From Acinetobacter tianfuensis (GTDB lineage Bacteria; Pseudomonadota; Gammaproteobacteria; Pseudomonadales; Moraxellaceae), in the NCBI RefSeq assembly GCF_003611465.1, contig NZ_RAXV01000016.1, forward strand, positions 1 to 64,000: a stretch of DNA of 64,000 nt, in the 5' to 3' direction. This document shows positions 54,343 through 62,882 of the stretch, piece after piece. The notes beneath the pieces were generated by a model that saw only the letters and a program-made list of their open reading frames with translations, made no database searches and was not told the DNA's origin. Position 1 is the first letter of the stretch; every line of letters starts with the position of its first letter. A program made the position numbers and the translations under genes.

Positions 54343-54370
54343 TAAAAAAGCCCCGATTGGGGCTTTTTTA
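54343..54370. terminator. Bidirectional terminator before htpG
   Basis: A perfect aaaaaagcccc / ggggctttttt stem with GATT loop between convergent genes. Confidence 0.93.
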
Positions 54371-54379
54371 ACAATTGAA

Positions 54380-56299
54380 TTACTTCAACAACAAACTGTT
54401 AATACGCTTTACATAAGCTGCTGGATCATCTGGCAAACCGCCTTCCGCAATCACGGCCTGATCGAAAATGACATGCGCCAAATCATCAAATTGTGCAGAG
54501 CCATCCAGCTTTTGCACCAAAGGATGCTCAGGATTAATTTCTAAGATTGGCTTGCTTTCAGGTACAGGCTGCCCTGCCTGCTTCAGCATGCGAACCAGCT
54601 GCGGTGAAAGTTCCCCCTCACCTGTCACTAAACAAGCTGGCGAATCGACCAAACGTGTTGTTACACGCACTTCTTTCGTTTTCTCTTTTAAAGAACCAGA
54701 CAGCTTTTCAACCACTGGCTTAAATTGCTCAGCTGCTGCCTCAAGCGCCTTTTTCTCCTCAGCGTCCTGTAAATCACCTAAATCTACTGCGCCTTTAGAC
54801 ACATTTTGCATTGGGGTACCGTCAAACTCCTGAACAAATTCCATTGCCCATTCATCGACACGTTCAGCCATCAGAAGCACTTCAATGCCTTTTTTCTTAA
54901 ATAGCTCCAACTGCGGTGAATTTTTTGCAGCGCTTAAGCTGTCAGCAGTCACATAATAAATCGCTTTTTGACCCTCTTTCATGCGCGCTTTATAATCCGC
55001 TAAAGAGGTCTGCACCTCATCGTTTTCCGAACTTGCAAAACGAAGCAATTTTAAAATACGCTCACGATTAGTGAGGTCCTCGCCTAAACCTTCTTTTAAG
55101 ACAGAGCCGAACTCAGCATAAAATGCTTGGTACTTCTCTTGATCTTTTTCATCTTCCGATTTAGCAAGGCCATCTAAAACAGTCAAAATACGGCGAGTAT
55201 TGCCCTCACGAATAGTCTTAACATCACGGCTTTCCTGCAGCAGCTCACGGCTGACATTCAGCGGCAAATCAGCGCTATCGACTACACCCTGCACAAAACG
55301 TAAATAGTTCGGAATCAGATTATCCGCTTCATCTAAAATAAACACGCGTTTCACATACAGCTTAATACCTGCTTTTGCTTCACGGGTGAAAATATTGCTT
55401 GGCGCTTTGCTTGGAATATACAGCAGCTGTGTATATTCGGTGCTGCCTTCCACACGGTTATGCGCCCAAGTCAGCGGCGCCTCAAAATCATGGCTTAAAT
55501 TTTTATAGAACTCGATATACTGCTCTTCTGTGATCTCATTCTTATTGCGTGTCCACAGCGCGCTGGCCGAGTTAATCGCTTCCCACTCATCTGTTTTGAC
55601 ATACTGGCCGCCTTGAGGCTCTTCACCTTCTGCTGCTGTTTCTTCCTGCCAAACTTCTTTTTGCATCTCAATAGGCAAACTAATGTGATCTGAGTATTTA
55701 TTAATAATTTGCTTAACTTTATATGACTCTAAATACTCCAGGGCATCATCACGCAAATGCAGAATAATATCTGTTCCACGTGAAGCCTTATCGATCTGCT
55801 CAACTTCAAACTCCCCCGTACCGCCGCTGATCCAGCGTACGCCATTTGCCGCATCTTCACCTGCACGGCGCGATTCTACGGTAATTTTGTCAGCAACAAT
55901 AAAGCCTGAATAAAAACCTACACCAAATTGACCAATCAGCTGTGCATCTGACTTCTGATCGCCAGTCAGCTTAGACATAAAATCTTTGGTACCTGATTTT
56001 GCAATTGTACCTAAGTTATCAATGGCTTCTTGCTGGCTGAGGCCAATGCCGTTATCCGAAATAGTCATCGTCTTATTTTCTTTGTTCAGACTGACACGGA
56101 CATGCAGATCAGGATCATTTTCGTAATATTCAGGATGATTAATGCCTTCAAAGCGCAGTTTGTCACATGCATCTGACGCATTAGAAATTAATTCGCGCAG
56201 AAAAATTTCAGGATTTGAATAAAGAGAATGCGTCACTAAATGAAGCAATTGAGCCACTTCTGCTTGGAAGCTGTGTTTTTGTGCGTTTTGCTCGCTCAT
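54380..56299 (-). CDS. htpG: Chaperone protein HtpG (Hsp90)
   Basis: The product (639 residues) is bacterial Hsp90, an ATP-driven chaperone. The N-terminal GHKL ATPase domain (~1-220) has [30 protein letters not shown] and [16 protein letters not shown]. The middle domain (~235-495) has [11 protein letters not shown] with the catalytic Arg loop, and the C-terminal domain (~500-639) dimerises. Length and motif order match E. coli HtpG (624). A short helical insertion ([11 protein letters not shown]) lies before the middle domain. TTTTAGGAGTAA ribosome site. Confidence 0.98.
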   Translation of the reverse strand: MSEQNAQKHSFQAEVAQLLHLVTHSLYSNPEIFLRELISNASDACDKLRFEGINHPEYYENDPDLHVRVSLNKENKTMTISDNGIGLSQQEAIDNLGTIAKSGTKDFMSKLTGDQKSDAQLIGQFGVGFYSGFIVADKITVESRRAGEDAANGVRWISGGTGEFEVEQIDKASRGTDIILHLRDDALEYLESYKVKQIINKYSDHISLPIEMQKEVWQEETAAEGEEPQGGQYVKTDEWEAINSASALWTRNKNEITEEQYIEFYKNLSHDFEAPLTWAHNRVEGSTEYTQLLYIPSKAPSNIFTREAKAGIKLYVKRVFILDEADNLIPNYLRFVQGVVDSADLPLNVSRELLQESRDVKTIREGNTRRILTVLDGLAKSEDEKDQEKYQAFYAEFGSVLKEGLGEDLTNRERILKLLRFASSENDEVQTSLADYKARMKEGQKAIYYVTADSLSAAKNSPQLELFKKKGIEVLLMAERVDEWAMEFVQEFDGTPMQNVSKGAVDLGDLQDAEEKKALEAAAEQFKPVVEKLSGSLKEKTKEVRVTTRLVDSPACLVTGEGELSPQLVRMLKQAGQPVPESKPILEINPEHPLVQKLDGSAQFDDLAHVIFDQAVIAEGGLPDDPAAYVKRINSLLLK

Positions 56300-56399
56300 C
56301 GGTTACTCCTAAAATTCAGAACAGTGTTTTTTATTAACTGCTTATATGAATGGAGTGACTTCTTCTTTTTTCAATGTTTCATTGTATGAATTTTATGCA

Positions 56400-56741
56400 T
56401 CAAAAAGGGCCTTGCTTATAAATACGTTCCATATGCAAATCCAGCTTCCGCTGACGCATGTTATAAACGTCGCTTAAACAGCTGACATTATTCATGCATT
56501 GATCACGCAGCTCCAGCCATTTAAACTGTTCATGCTGAATTGTCCCTCGGGTTCCCATGGGTACTAAACGCTTAAGAATTGCATACGTCGCGGCCATCTT
56601 TACATCAGCATCATTTAAAGCCCGATGCTCACAGACAGTATGCTCTGTTTTTGACTGCGCTTTGGCGCAATCAAAACTGGCTGCCTGTAAAGCACTTGCC
56701 AACAGCAAGCCCAAAAATAAAATAGAGCTTTTAAATTTCAT
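56400..56741 (-). CDS. LprI-like secreted protein (DUF1311)
   Basis: The precursor (113 residues) has a signal peptide (cleavage after LQA). Four cysteines fit the LprI-family pattern: FDCAKAQSKTEHTVC at the mature N-terminus, and WLELRDQCMNNVSCLSDVYNMRQRKLD near the end. LprI of Mycobacterium inhibits lysozyme, and many Gram-negative members are uncharacterised periplasmic proteins. The family call is good; an inhibitor role here is inference. Confidence 0.78.
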   Translation of the reverse strand: MKFKSSILFLGLLLASALQAASFDCAKAQSKTEHTVCEHRALNDADVKMAATYAILKRLVPMGTRGTIQHEQFKWLELRDQCMNNVSCLSDVYNMRQRKLDLHMERIYKQGPF

Positions 56742-56848
56742 TCTAGCGCCTGTTTATTAGCATCAAAAAATAGCTTTAAGTCTTGTATAGACTGACGTTT
56801 CCGCCTCTTAATTTGCTGATTTTTTTTGTAAAAAACAACCAAAAAAAT

Positions 56849-56882
56849 AAAAAAAGCCCCATCAATATGATGGAGCTTTTTT
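56849..56882 (-). terminator. ompW terminator
   Basis: On the minus strand AAGCTCCATCA pairs with TGATGGGGCTT (one mismatch) and a U-run follows, 17 nt past the ompW stop. Confidence 0.82.
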
Positions 56883-56898
56883 CAACCAATACTGATTA

Positions 56899-57510
56899 TC
56901 AGAACTTATAGCTATAGCCAATTGTGTACACGATTGGATCGATATCTAAATCGAATTTAGATTTACCAACTGCTGCGGCTGTTGCATCATCTAAAGTTAC
57001 TTCTGGACTTAATTGCGCATAGCGTGCATCGAAGTAAACACCCCAATTTTTCGCATCAGCTGGCTGATAGTTAAAGCCGATTTGGCCTGCAACACCAAAA
57101 TCCTCTTTTACATCTTTAGCTACACCTTCTTCGTCCCAAGCAATAAATGCTGTCCCTCCTACACCAATATAAGGTGTGAAACGAGTATTATTTTTAAAAT
57201 GATACTTCGCCGTGATAGTCGGCGGTAAGTGCTTCAACTTAGCAGACTTTACACCATTTACCAGCACATCATGATTAAAAGGAGTTGCCAAAAGAAGCTC
57301 AGCAGAAATATTGTCTTTAAAGAAATATTCAATAGAAGGTGTAAAGCCATATTCCTGATCAGCTTCAACAAGAACCCCAGGAGCAACCATCGTATCACTT
57401 GATGGTGCTAAAGATGAAGCTCCGACTTTTACCTGCCATTGACCAGCCATTGCTGAAGCAGACATTCCCAATAATGCAATAAGAGCAGCTTGTTTTAACA
57501 TTTTAAACAA
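56899..57510 (-). CDS. ompW: OmpW-family outer-membrane protein
   Basis: The precursor (203 residues) has a signal peptide ending SAMAGQ. It is an eight-stranded OmpW-type barrel: GQWQVKVGASSLAPSS at the mature start, YGFTPSIEYFFKDNISAELL, LPPTITAKYHF near the middle, YIGVGGTAF, and YTIGYSYKF with the terminal Phe. OmpW forms a narrow hydrophobic channel and is often linked to iron, stress or drug response. Long AT-rich leader upstream. Confidence 0.93.
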   Translation of the reverse strand: MFKMLKQAALIALLGMSASAMAGQWQVKVGASSLAPSSDTMVAPGVLVEADQEYGFTPSIEYFFKDNISAELLLATPFNHDVLVNGVKSAKLKHLPPTITAKYHFKNNTRFTPYIGVGGTAFIAWDEEGVAKDVKEDFGVAGQIGFNYQPADAKNWGVYFDARYAQLSPEVTLDDATAAAVGKSKFDLDIDPIVYTIGYSYKF

Positions 57511-57630
57511 CCTTCTAGAATGAATAATTAAATATTAAACATGAGTAATATTAATATGCAACAGCATTATTTAACATTCTAAAATATATTATATAAAATA
57601 TTGTTTTTTATTATAATTTATTTTAATCAT

Positions 57631-57667
57631 ATTATTTTGGTTGGTTTTAATAACCAACCAAAATAAT
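57631..57667. promoter_or_regulatory. Long perfect palindrome between ompW and the antiporter
   Basis: A 16-bp perfect inverted repeat (attattttggttggtt / aaccaaccaaaataat) with a 5-nt loop lies ~120 nt upstream of ompW and ~80 nt downstream of the antiporter stop. The arms contain a repeated ggtt/aacc core. It could be an AT-rich terminator of the antiporter gene or an operator for ompW. Confidence 0.5.
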
Positions 57668-57747
57668 TAATTTTTAATATTATATTTCCAACTATTTCAA
57701 TCAGAATTAATATTCACTTCCATTATAAATTGTGATGGTTTTTACAA

Positions 57748-59115
57748 TTAAAGTACCACGGCAGCAATCCATCCAAAAATCATTAATGGAATATTAAAAT
57801 GAATAAAAGTTGGGATAACACTGTCTTTCATATGGTCATGCTGACCATCCATATTTAAGCCAGACGTTGGGCCCAGTGTCGAATCTGAAGCTGGAGAACC
57901 GGCATCACCTAATGCTGCCGCCGTACCGATCAAAGCAATTGTCGCTGCTGGGCTAAAACCGAACTGCAAGCAAAGCGGTACATAAATAATGGCTAAAATT
58001 GGCACTGTAGAAAATGATGAACCGATACCCAAAGTAATCAGCAAACCAATCAGCAGCATCCAAAAAGCAGCCCAGCCTTTACTGTCACCAATCCATTGCA
58101 CCGATGCTTCAACTAAAGCCGGTATTTGCTCTGTGGCAGAAATCACAGATGCAAAACCTTGCGCAGCAATCATAATGAAGCCGACCAGCGCCATCATCCG
58201 CATACCGGTGATAATGACATCATCCGCTTCTTTCCATTTAAAAATGCCGGCAAAACTTAAAATGCCGACACCGACCAAACCTGCAAGAATCATCGAATCT
58301 GAATACAGCTGCGCAGCCAGAGTTGCAACTACTGCAATACCCGCCATGATAATCGTGAAACGCGCAACTTGCGGTTTACCCGAAGCATCGCTGGCCACAG
58401 TGCTGTCAATAGTCTGCTGAGTTTGATGTATCCCTTTATCTGCATATTCACGCGGTTTACGGTAAGTAAAGAAAATAGCAACGAGCAAACCGATAAACAT
58501 GCCAAATACAGGAAATGCCATCGCTTTTGGAATTTGATCATAGCTGATTGAAAAACCGTATGGCTTACCAAAGGTATTGATATTCTGCCCCAAAATATCA
58601 TTTAAGAAGATTGCGCCAAAACCAAAAGGAACCAGCATATAAGTACCAACCAAACCAAAAGTCAGTACGCAGGTAATTAAACGGCGGTCCAATTTTAAAT
58701 GGTTAAACACGCTGAGCAGCGGCGGAATAAGGACAGGAATAAATGCAATATGTACAGGAATCACGTTTTGAGAACAGATTGCTGCGATTACAACTGTCAC
58801 AAAAATCACATATTTCACACGGTTTTGCGCTTTTACGCTGCTGCTGCCCTGCAGTTTGGTAATCATGTTATAAGCAAGTAAATCAGGCAAGCCTGAACGC
58901 GCCAATGCCAATGCAAATGCGCCCAAAACACCGTAAGCTAACGCAATTTGCGCGCCATTGCCCAAGCCATTATTAAATGCTTCAATCGTGCCGTGGATAC
59001 CCAGACCCGCCAGCAAACCGCCTGTCACTGCACCGATAATCAATGCAAAAACTACAGGCACACGAGCCAACGACAGTCCGAACATGACTGCTATGGCAGA
59101 TAGAATAGCGTACAT
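57748..59115 (-). CDS. NhaC/YuiF-family transporter
   Basis: The product (455 residues) is an inner-membrane protein with about 12 helices. It belongs to the Na+/H+ antiporter superfamily (NhaC-like; YuiF branch), visible in GVLGAFALALARSGLPDLLAY, NVIPVHIAFIPVLIPPLL, and the C-terminal GTAAALGDAGSPASDSTLGP motif. Ion coupling in this branch is uncertain; YuiF of B. subtilis is reported to move histidine. It stands alone. Confidence 0.82.
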   Translation of the reverse strand: MYAILSAIAVMFGLSLARVPVVFALIIGAVTGGLLAGLGIHGTIEAFNNGLGNGAQIALAYGVLGAFALALARSGLPDLLAYNMITKLQGSSSVKAQNRVKYVIFVTVVIAAICSQNVIPVHIAFIPVLIPPLLSVFNHLKLDRRLITCVLTFGLVGTYMLVPFGFGAIFLNDILGQNINTFGKPYGFSISYDQIPKAMAFPVFGMFIGLLVAIFFTYRKPREYADKGIHQTQQTIDSTVASDASGKPQVARFTIIMAGIAVVATLAAQLYSDSMILAGLVGVGILSFAGIFKWKEADDVIITGMRMMALVGFIMIAAQGFASVISATEQIPALVEASVQWIGDSKGWAAFWMLLIGLLITLGIGSSFSTVPILAIIYVPLCLQFGFSPAATIALIGTAAALGDAGSPASDSTLGPTSGLNMDGQHDHMKDSVIPTFIHFNIPLMIFGWIAAVVL

Positions 59116-59230
59116 AAGATAAAGGGAATTTAAACAAAAGAATTCATTTTATCAGAGTTTGCCTGCCATACAGCGGCTCTTATCGGCCCGATTGGTTCAC
59201 ACTGGCGCCAGAGATAAAAACAGCACGCTT

Positions 59231-60103
59231 TCACTGCTCATTTTGCTGTGCAAAACCTTTGATATATTGCGCAATTTTCTCAGGCTGACTCAAGATTGCC
59301 CAATGATTGGCATCAACTTCAATCTTCGAAAAATTTTCGACCCATCGTGGCAGTTCATTTATGTATTCAGGGCTGACAAATTTATCATTTTTTAAAACAA
59401 TTGCCTGCACTGGACATACAGCTAAGCGTTCTCTAGGCTGACGTAAACGCGGTAAAAAATTTGCACGGTAAAGCGCGATGCCGTAGCGGCCATCTTTTTG
59501 AATATTATGATTCAAAGGCAGCTGCTTGGCGCGTTCCAGTTCATTAACAATTGTCCCCCAGCGCTCTGCATTTAAAATACGCCATGCTGTTGGAGCCAGC
59601 AGCGGCAACTGAAACACGCCAATGTACCAAGACTTACTCAGCAGTTTCAGCAGCGTTTTAGGCTCATTCTTCAGCTTATCTTTTAATACAAATGCGGCGT
59701 GATCCAAACACGGCCCAGAGATTGTGCTGTAGGATAAAATACGCCCTCTGAATTTTGGCTCTGTCACAGACTCCCACGACTGAATTGATCCCCAGTCATG
59801 CGCTGCCAAATGAAATGCGCGTTCAGGCAAAACAGCATTCACCACGCTTTCCAAATCCAGCGACAGCTGCTCTAAACGGTACTCTTTAATACGCTTTGGA
59901 ATACTGGACTGCCCTGCGCCGCGTACATCATAAGTCACAATAAAATAATGATTGGCCAGATGTTCAATGATTGGCTCCCACACTTCCTGATTATCAGGAT
60001 AGCCGTGTACAAGCACTAAAGCCGGAAGGTTTGAATTGCCCCATGTTTTCACATAGAGCCTTTGATGATCTGAGGTATTTACCCATTGTGTACGTGCTTC
60101 CAT
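59231..60103 (-). CDS. Alpha/beta-hydrolase fold protein (epoxide-hydrolase-like)
   Basis: The protein has the classic fold: LVLVHGYPDNQEVWEPII for the oxyanion loop, DVRGAGQSS for the second motif, and the nucleophile elbow AAHDWGSI. The nucleophile is Asp (about residue 103), as in epoxide hydrolases and haloalkane dehalogenases, not Ser. The C-terminal DANHWAILSQPE supplies the His. The ATG at 60103 is preferred over 60112 because AGGA lies 8 nt before it. Substrate unknown. Confidence 0.83.
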   Translation of the reverse strand: MEARTQWVNTSDHQRLYVKTWGNSNLPALVLVHGYPDNQEVWEPIIEHLANHYFIVTYDVRGAGQSSIPKRIKEYRLEQLSLDLESVVNAVLPERAFHLAAHDWGSIQSWESVTEPKFRGRILSYSTISGPCLDHAAFVLKDKLKNEPKTLLKLLSKSWYIGVFQLPLLAPTAWRILNAERWGTIVNELERAKQLPLNHNIQKDGRYGIALYRANFLPRLRQPRERLAVCPVQAIVLKNDKFVSPEYINELPRWVENFSKIEVDANHWAILSQPEKIAQYIKGFAQQNEQ

Positions 60104-60216
60104 TATATTCATCCTGTTACTGGCGTTTTATAGAGATGTTCTGGCAGTGTAATCAATGCCTGTTTTTATAATCTGTTTTAGTATGATGACAAATACATAA
60201 AAAGAAATTGACCCCT

Positions 60217-60699
60217 ATGAGCCTATTCAAAAAAATAATGACAATACCCATTGTCTCGAAATTTCTGCTAAACCACTACGCTCCGTACAAAGGGGCTGGC
60301 ATTGAAATCGATAAAATTGATCTGCCGAATTATCATATTCGTGTGAAAATGCCGCTGACCCGTAAAAACCAAAATGTTGTCGGCGTGCATTTTGGCGGCA
60401 GCTTATATTCAATGGTTGATCCATTTTATATGCTGCTCTTAATGCATCACCTCGGTTCAAAATACATTGTCTGGGACAAAGCTGCCAGTATTCAGTTTTT
60501 GTCGCCGGGCCGCGGCACTGTTTATACCGATATCCGCTTAGACTTTCAGGAAGTTGAGCATATTAAATCACTGGCAGACAACTACAGCCCTGTACTTCGC
60601 AATTACACTCTGAACATTTTTGATGAAGCAGGTGTACGTATTGCCGAAGTACAAAAGACTCTCTATATCCGCCGCAAACAGCCTAAACCGCGCAAATAA
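60217..60699 (+). CDS. DUF4442 hotdog-fold protein
   Basis: A 160-residue soluble protein (ATG at 60217; a TTG at 60208 is also in frame). The pattern LTRKNQNVVGVHFGGSLYSM, with the His/Gly helix start and IQFLSPGRGTVYTDIRL, fits the DUF4442/PaaI-like thioesterase superfamily. It is probably an acyl-CoA-binding or thioesterase-like protein. Divergent from the alpha/beta hydrolase. Its terminator overlaps the stop codon. Confidence 0.82.
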   Translation: MSLFKKIMTIPIVSKFLLNHYAPYKGAGIEIDKIDLPNYHIRVKMPLTRKNQNVVGVHFGGSLYSMVDPFYMLLLMHHLGSKYIVWDKAASIQFLSPGRGTVYTDIRLDFQEVEHIKSLADNYSPVLRNYTLNIFDEAGVRIAEVQKTLYIRRKQPKPRK

Positions 60700-60724
60700 A
60701 AAAGCGCTTGATTAGCGCTTTTTT
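60698..60724. terminator. Bidirectional terminator
   Basis: A perfect aaaaaagcgct / agcgctttttt stem with a 5-nt loop between the DUF4442 gene and the glycine-zipper gene. It begins inside the TAA stop. Confidence 0.92.
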
Positions 60725-60733
60725 AAGTTTGCA

Positions 60734-61096
60734 TTAACGTTTTTGTTCGATGGCTGCACCAGCGCCGCCGCCAATCGCACCGCCGATGGCTGCACCAGCA
60801 TTGCCGCCAAAGACCGCTTTACCGACAGCTGAACCGACTGCACCGCCTACGCCGCTATATGTTGCATTGCGGTTTGAACCATTTTGAGTTTTACTGCCTA
60901 CTGCTGCGCCTGCACCGCCGCCAATCGCAGCGCCTGCACCGCCGCCTACACTGTTGCCGACACCGCCGCCAATGGCACCGCCTAAAGCTGCAGCGCCAAT
61001 ACGCTGCTCATTTGCGCTCATACTTTCACAGCCTGCCAGCATTGCTGTTGAAAGCACTGCTGCACTTACTGCAAGCATCATTTTTTTCATATTCAT
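60734..61096 (-). CDS. Glycine-zipper lipoprotein
   Basis: The precursor (120 residues) has lipobox MLAGC (Cys23) followed by ESMSANEQRIG. Almost the entire mature part is Gly/Ala repeats (GAAALGGAIGGGVGNSVGGG, and two further GG-A-I-G runs) split by a short polar loop SKTQNGSNRN. This is the glycine-zipper 2TM family, whose members insert in or bridge outer membranes and often respond to envelope stress (compare SlyB/PcP). Function here is inferred from the family. Internal repeats make the DNA prone to slippage. Confidence 0.83.
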   Translation of the reverse strand: MNMKKMMLAVSAAVLSTAMLAGCESMSANEQRIGAAALGGAIGGGVGNSVGGGAGAAIGGGAGAAVGSKTQNGSNRNATYSGVGGAVGSAVGKAVFGGNAGAAIGGAIGGGAGAAIEQKR

Positions 61097-61198
61097 GTCC
61101 TATCCCCTATACACTTGAGGTTCATTTTAAAATTAGCCTTATTTTATGAAACAATCATCGGCAAACTGTTACGTCTGAAAGGCAATTTGCGTTCATTT

Positions 61199-61226
61199 GT
61201 AAAAAAGCCCCGACACAGTCAGGGCT
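61199..61226 (-). terminator. Terminator of the 61250-61810 gene
   Basis: AGCCC/GGGCT stem with inner GAC/GTC pairs, U-run on the minus strand, 24 nt past the stop. Confidence 0.82.
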
Positions 61227-61249
61227 CTAAAACATTCAAATAAACAAAA

Positions 61250-61810
61250 TTATTCTAGCGGAATCGCCGCATCACCTTCACTTAGCACCGTAATATCACG
61301 AGTCACAACGCCATTTTCAGTTTGTACAGCATGTGAAAGTTTGCCCGCACCTTTCGGATCTTCTAACTGATCCAGCTGCAATGTACGTTTAATCGGCGCT
61401 TCGCCTTTTTTAAACTCCATGCCTTCGGCATCGATGCTTTTGCTTTTCGCAATAACTTCACCATCCTGTTTTACCGTCTTCGTCAGTTCAACTTTCGATG
61501 TGGGTACAATTACGCCGCCTTTTTTCAGTACAGGCACAGAAAGCTGCTGCTCAGAGAAAGTTTCCTGACCATCCTGCAGCTCAATTTCACGCGCAACAAT
61601 ATCTTTACCCTGATTCGTAACTTCCAGAACGGTTGCAGTCACATTGCGTACGGGCTCTTGTCCAGCTGCACGGCGGATGACTTCAGTTTTGAGCACAGGC
61701 ACAACAGCTTTATCCTGTACGACAATACTGTTTGGCATGGGCGCTGCAGAAACAGCACAAGAAAAAACCAACGCAATACAGCTCAACATTAAATTTGTTT
61801 TTTGCATCAT
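61250..61810 (-). CDS. Periplasmic protein of unknown function
   Basis: The precursor (186 residues) has a signal peptide (cleavage after VSA, residue ~22). The mature protein is hydrophilic and strand-rich, with repeated Val/Lys-rich segments (VVPVLKTEVIRRAAG, LSVPVLKKGGVIVPTSKVEL) suggesting two copies of a small beta unit. No cysteines remain after the signal peptide. AGGGGATA ribosome site just before ATGATG. No family recognised; alone between two terminator/promoter gaps. Confidence 0.62.
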   Translation of the reverse strand: MMQKTNLMLSCIALVFSCAVSAAPMPNSIVVQDKAVVPVLKTEVIRRAAGQEPVRNVTATVLEVTNQGKDIVAREIELQDGQETFSEQQLSVPVLKKGGVIVPTSKVELTKTVKQDGEVIAKSKSIDAEGMEFKKGEAPIKRTLQLDQLEDPKGAGKLSHAVQTENGVVTRDITVLSEGDAAIPLE

Positions 61811-61892
61811 TATCCCCTTGTTACAATTTTATAATTCAAACCCAGTTGTACCATGTTCACCGTTAAAAAATGTTTCTATTTACACTATTTTT

Positions 61893-62792
61893 TTAAAACG
61901 CTGTAAATAAAATTTCTGTCATCGCCATATTAAACATTGCGCCATGACTTTGATTTGGATAAACCATAAGCTTCGATTTTACGTTTTGCTCATCCAAATA
62001 ATGCGCAATTTTACGGTTATTTAAAATTGACTGCTGATCGAAATGAGTACTGATTTTCTCCCCCTCTCCTGCAACGACGTCCCCTTCCATCAACAGCAGC
62101 CGCTTGTTTTTCGCATACGGAACTTGACTATTCAGCACTTTATTCAACATTCTGTTATCAGCCCAAGTCAGTGATGGACTTGCCGCAAAATAATGACTGA
62201 AGTAGCTGCTGTTCAGCAGTGTATCCAAAACAAATAAACCGCCATATGAATGCCCCCAAAGGCCTACATGCTGAGCATCTACCTGTGCTTGTGTTTCGAC
62301 CCATGGCGCAATCTGTTCTAAAACCACTTTACGGAAATCTGCACTGCCGCCGCTGAGGCGGTCTGGGCTTCTCGGGTCTGGCTGAATTTTGCCGCTGGCA
62401 TCTGCCGGTGTGTAATCTCTTGAGCGCGCTTCAGACACAAAAGGTAAATGACTGTCATAGCCAATAACGACCAAAACAGGAGCATGCCGCTGCGCCATTT
62501 TTGCCAGCATCGGCTCTTTTAAACGGTCCATGAAAGCATTGCCATCTAATGCAAATAGAACTGATTGAGGCGCTAGAGTTTTAGCTTTTGGTGTTGCCAG
62601 CCAAACTTTATATGTTCGCTGCTGATCTTTTGAGCTAAATTTTTTAATTTTAAAATCGTAATACTGAGATTTTGTATCAGCAATATTTGGCCCCAAGGGC
62701 TGAATATTCGGTTTAGCCGAAGCAAAATTTGTGAATAACAAGCTAACTGCAAGCAAACATAGTCCAAATACTTTTGTTAAATTCAACATCAT
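61893..62792 (-). CDS. Secreted alpha/beta-hydrolase, IroE/Fes-like siderophore esterase family
   Basis: The precursor (299 residues) has a signal peptide (cleavage after ASA, residue ~26). Nucleophile motif WGHSYGGLF with Ser182, and C-terminal NQSHGAMF with the His; an upstream VLFALDGNAFMDRLK stretch matches the esterase-D/IroE branch. IroE is the periplasmic esterase that linearises enterobactin-type siderophores, but related proteins act on other esters. A Fur-like box sits upstream, which supports a link to iron. No siderophore receptor or synthesis genes are in this window. Confidence 0.8.
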   Translation of the reverse strand: MMLNLTKVFGLCLLAVSLLFTNFASAKPNIQPLGPNIADTKSQYYDFKIKKFSSKDQQRTYKVWLATPKAKTLAPQSVLFALDGNAFMDRLKEPMLAKMAQRHAPVLVVIGYDSHLPFVSEARSRDYTPADASGKIQPDPRSPDRLSGGSADFRKVVLEQIAPWVETQAQVDAQHVGLWGHSYGGLFVLDTLLNSSYFSHYFAASPSLTWADNRMLNKVLNSQVPYAKNKRLLLMEGDVVAGEGEKISTHFDQQSILNNRKIAHYLDEQNVKSKLMVYPNQSHGAMFNMAMTEILFTAF

Positions 62793-62822
62793 TGTTCACA
62801 AGACATCATTATTAGCGAAATA

Positions 62823-62840
62823 TTAAATGATTCTTATTTA
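62823..62840 (-). promoter_or_regulatory. Fur-like operator upstream of the IroE-like gene
   Basis: The 18-bp block reads TAAATAAGAATCATTTAA on the minus strand, an imperfect palindrome close to the Fur consensus half-sites (GATAAT.ATTATC). It lies 30-48 nt before the start of the esterase gene, in the usual promoter window. Judged by eye; one site only. Confidence 0.45.
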
Positions 62841-62854
62841 TATATACAAGCCAT

Positions 62855-62880
62855 AAAAAAGCCACCCGAAGGTGGCTTTA
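62855..62880 (-). terminator. Terminator of the DUF2971-like gene
   Basis: AAAGCCACC-TTCG-GGTGGCTTT on the minus strand (tetraloop TTCG), followed by U6, directly after the gene's stop. Confidence 0.9.
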
Positions 62881-62882
62881 AA

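Noticed and set aside
60734..61096. Gly/Ala-repeat region considered as a non-coding tandem repeat
   Set aside because: The minus-strand frame has a clear lipobox and the repeats keep codon phase, so it is a glycine-zipper protein.
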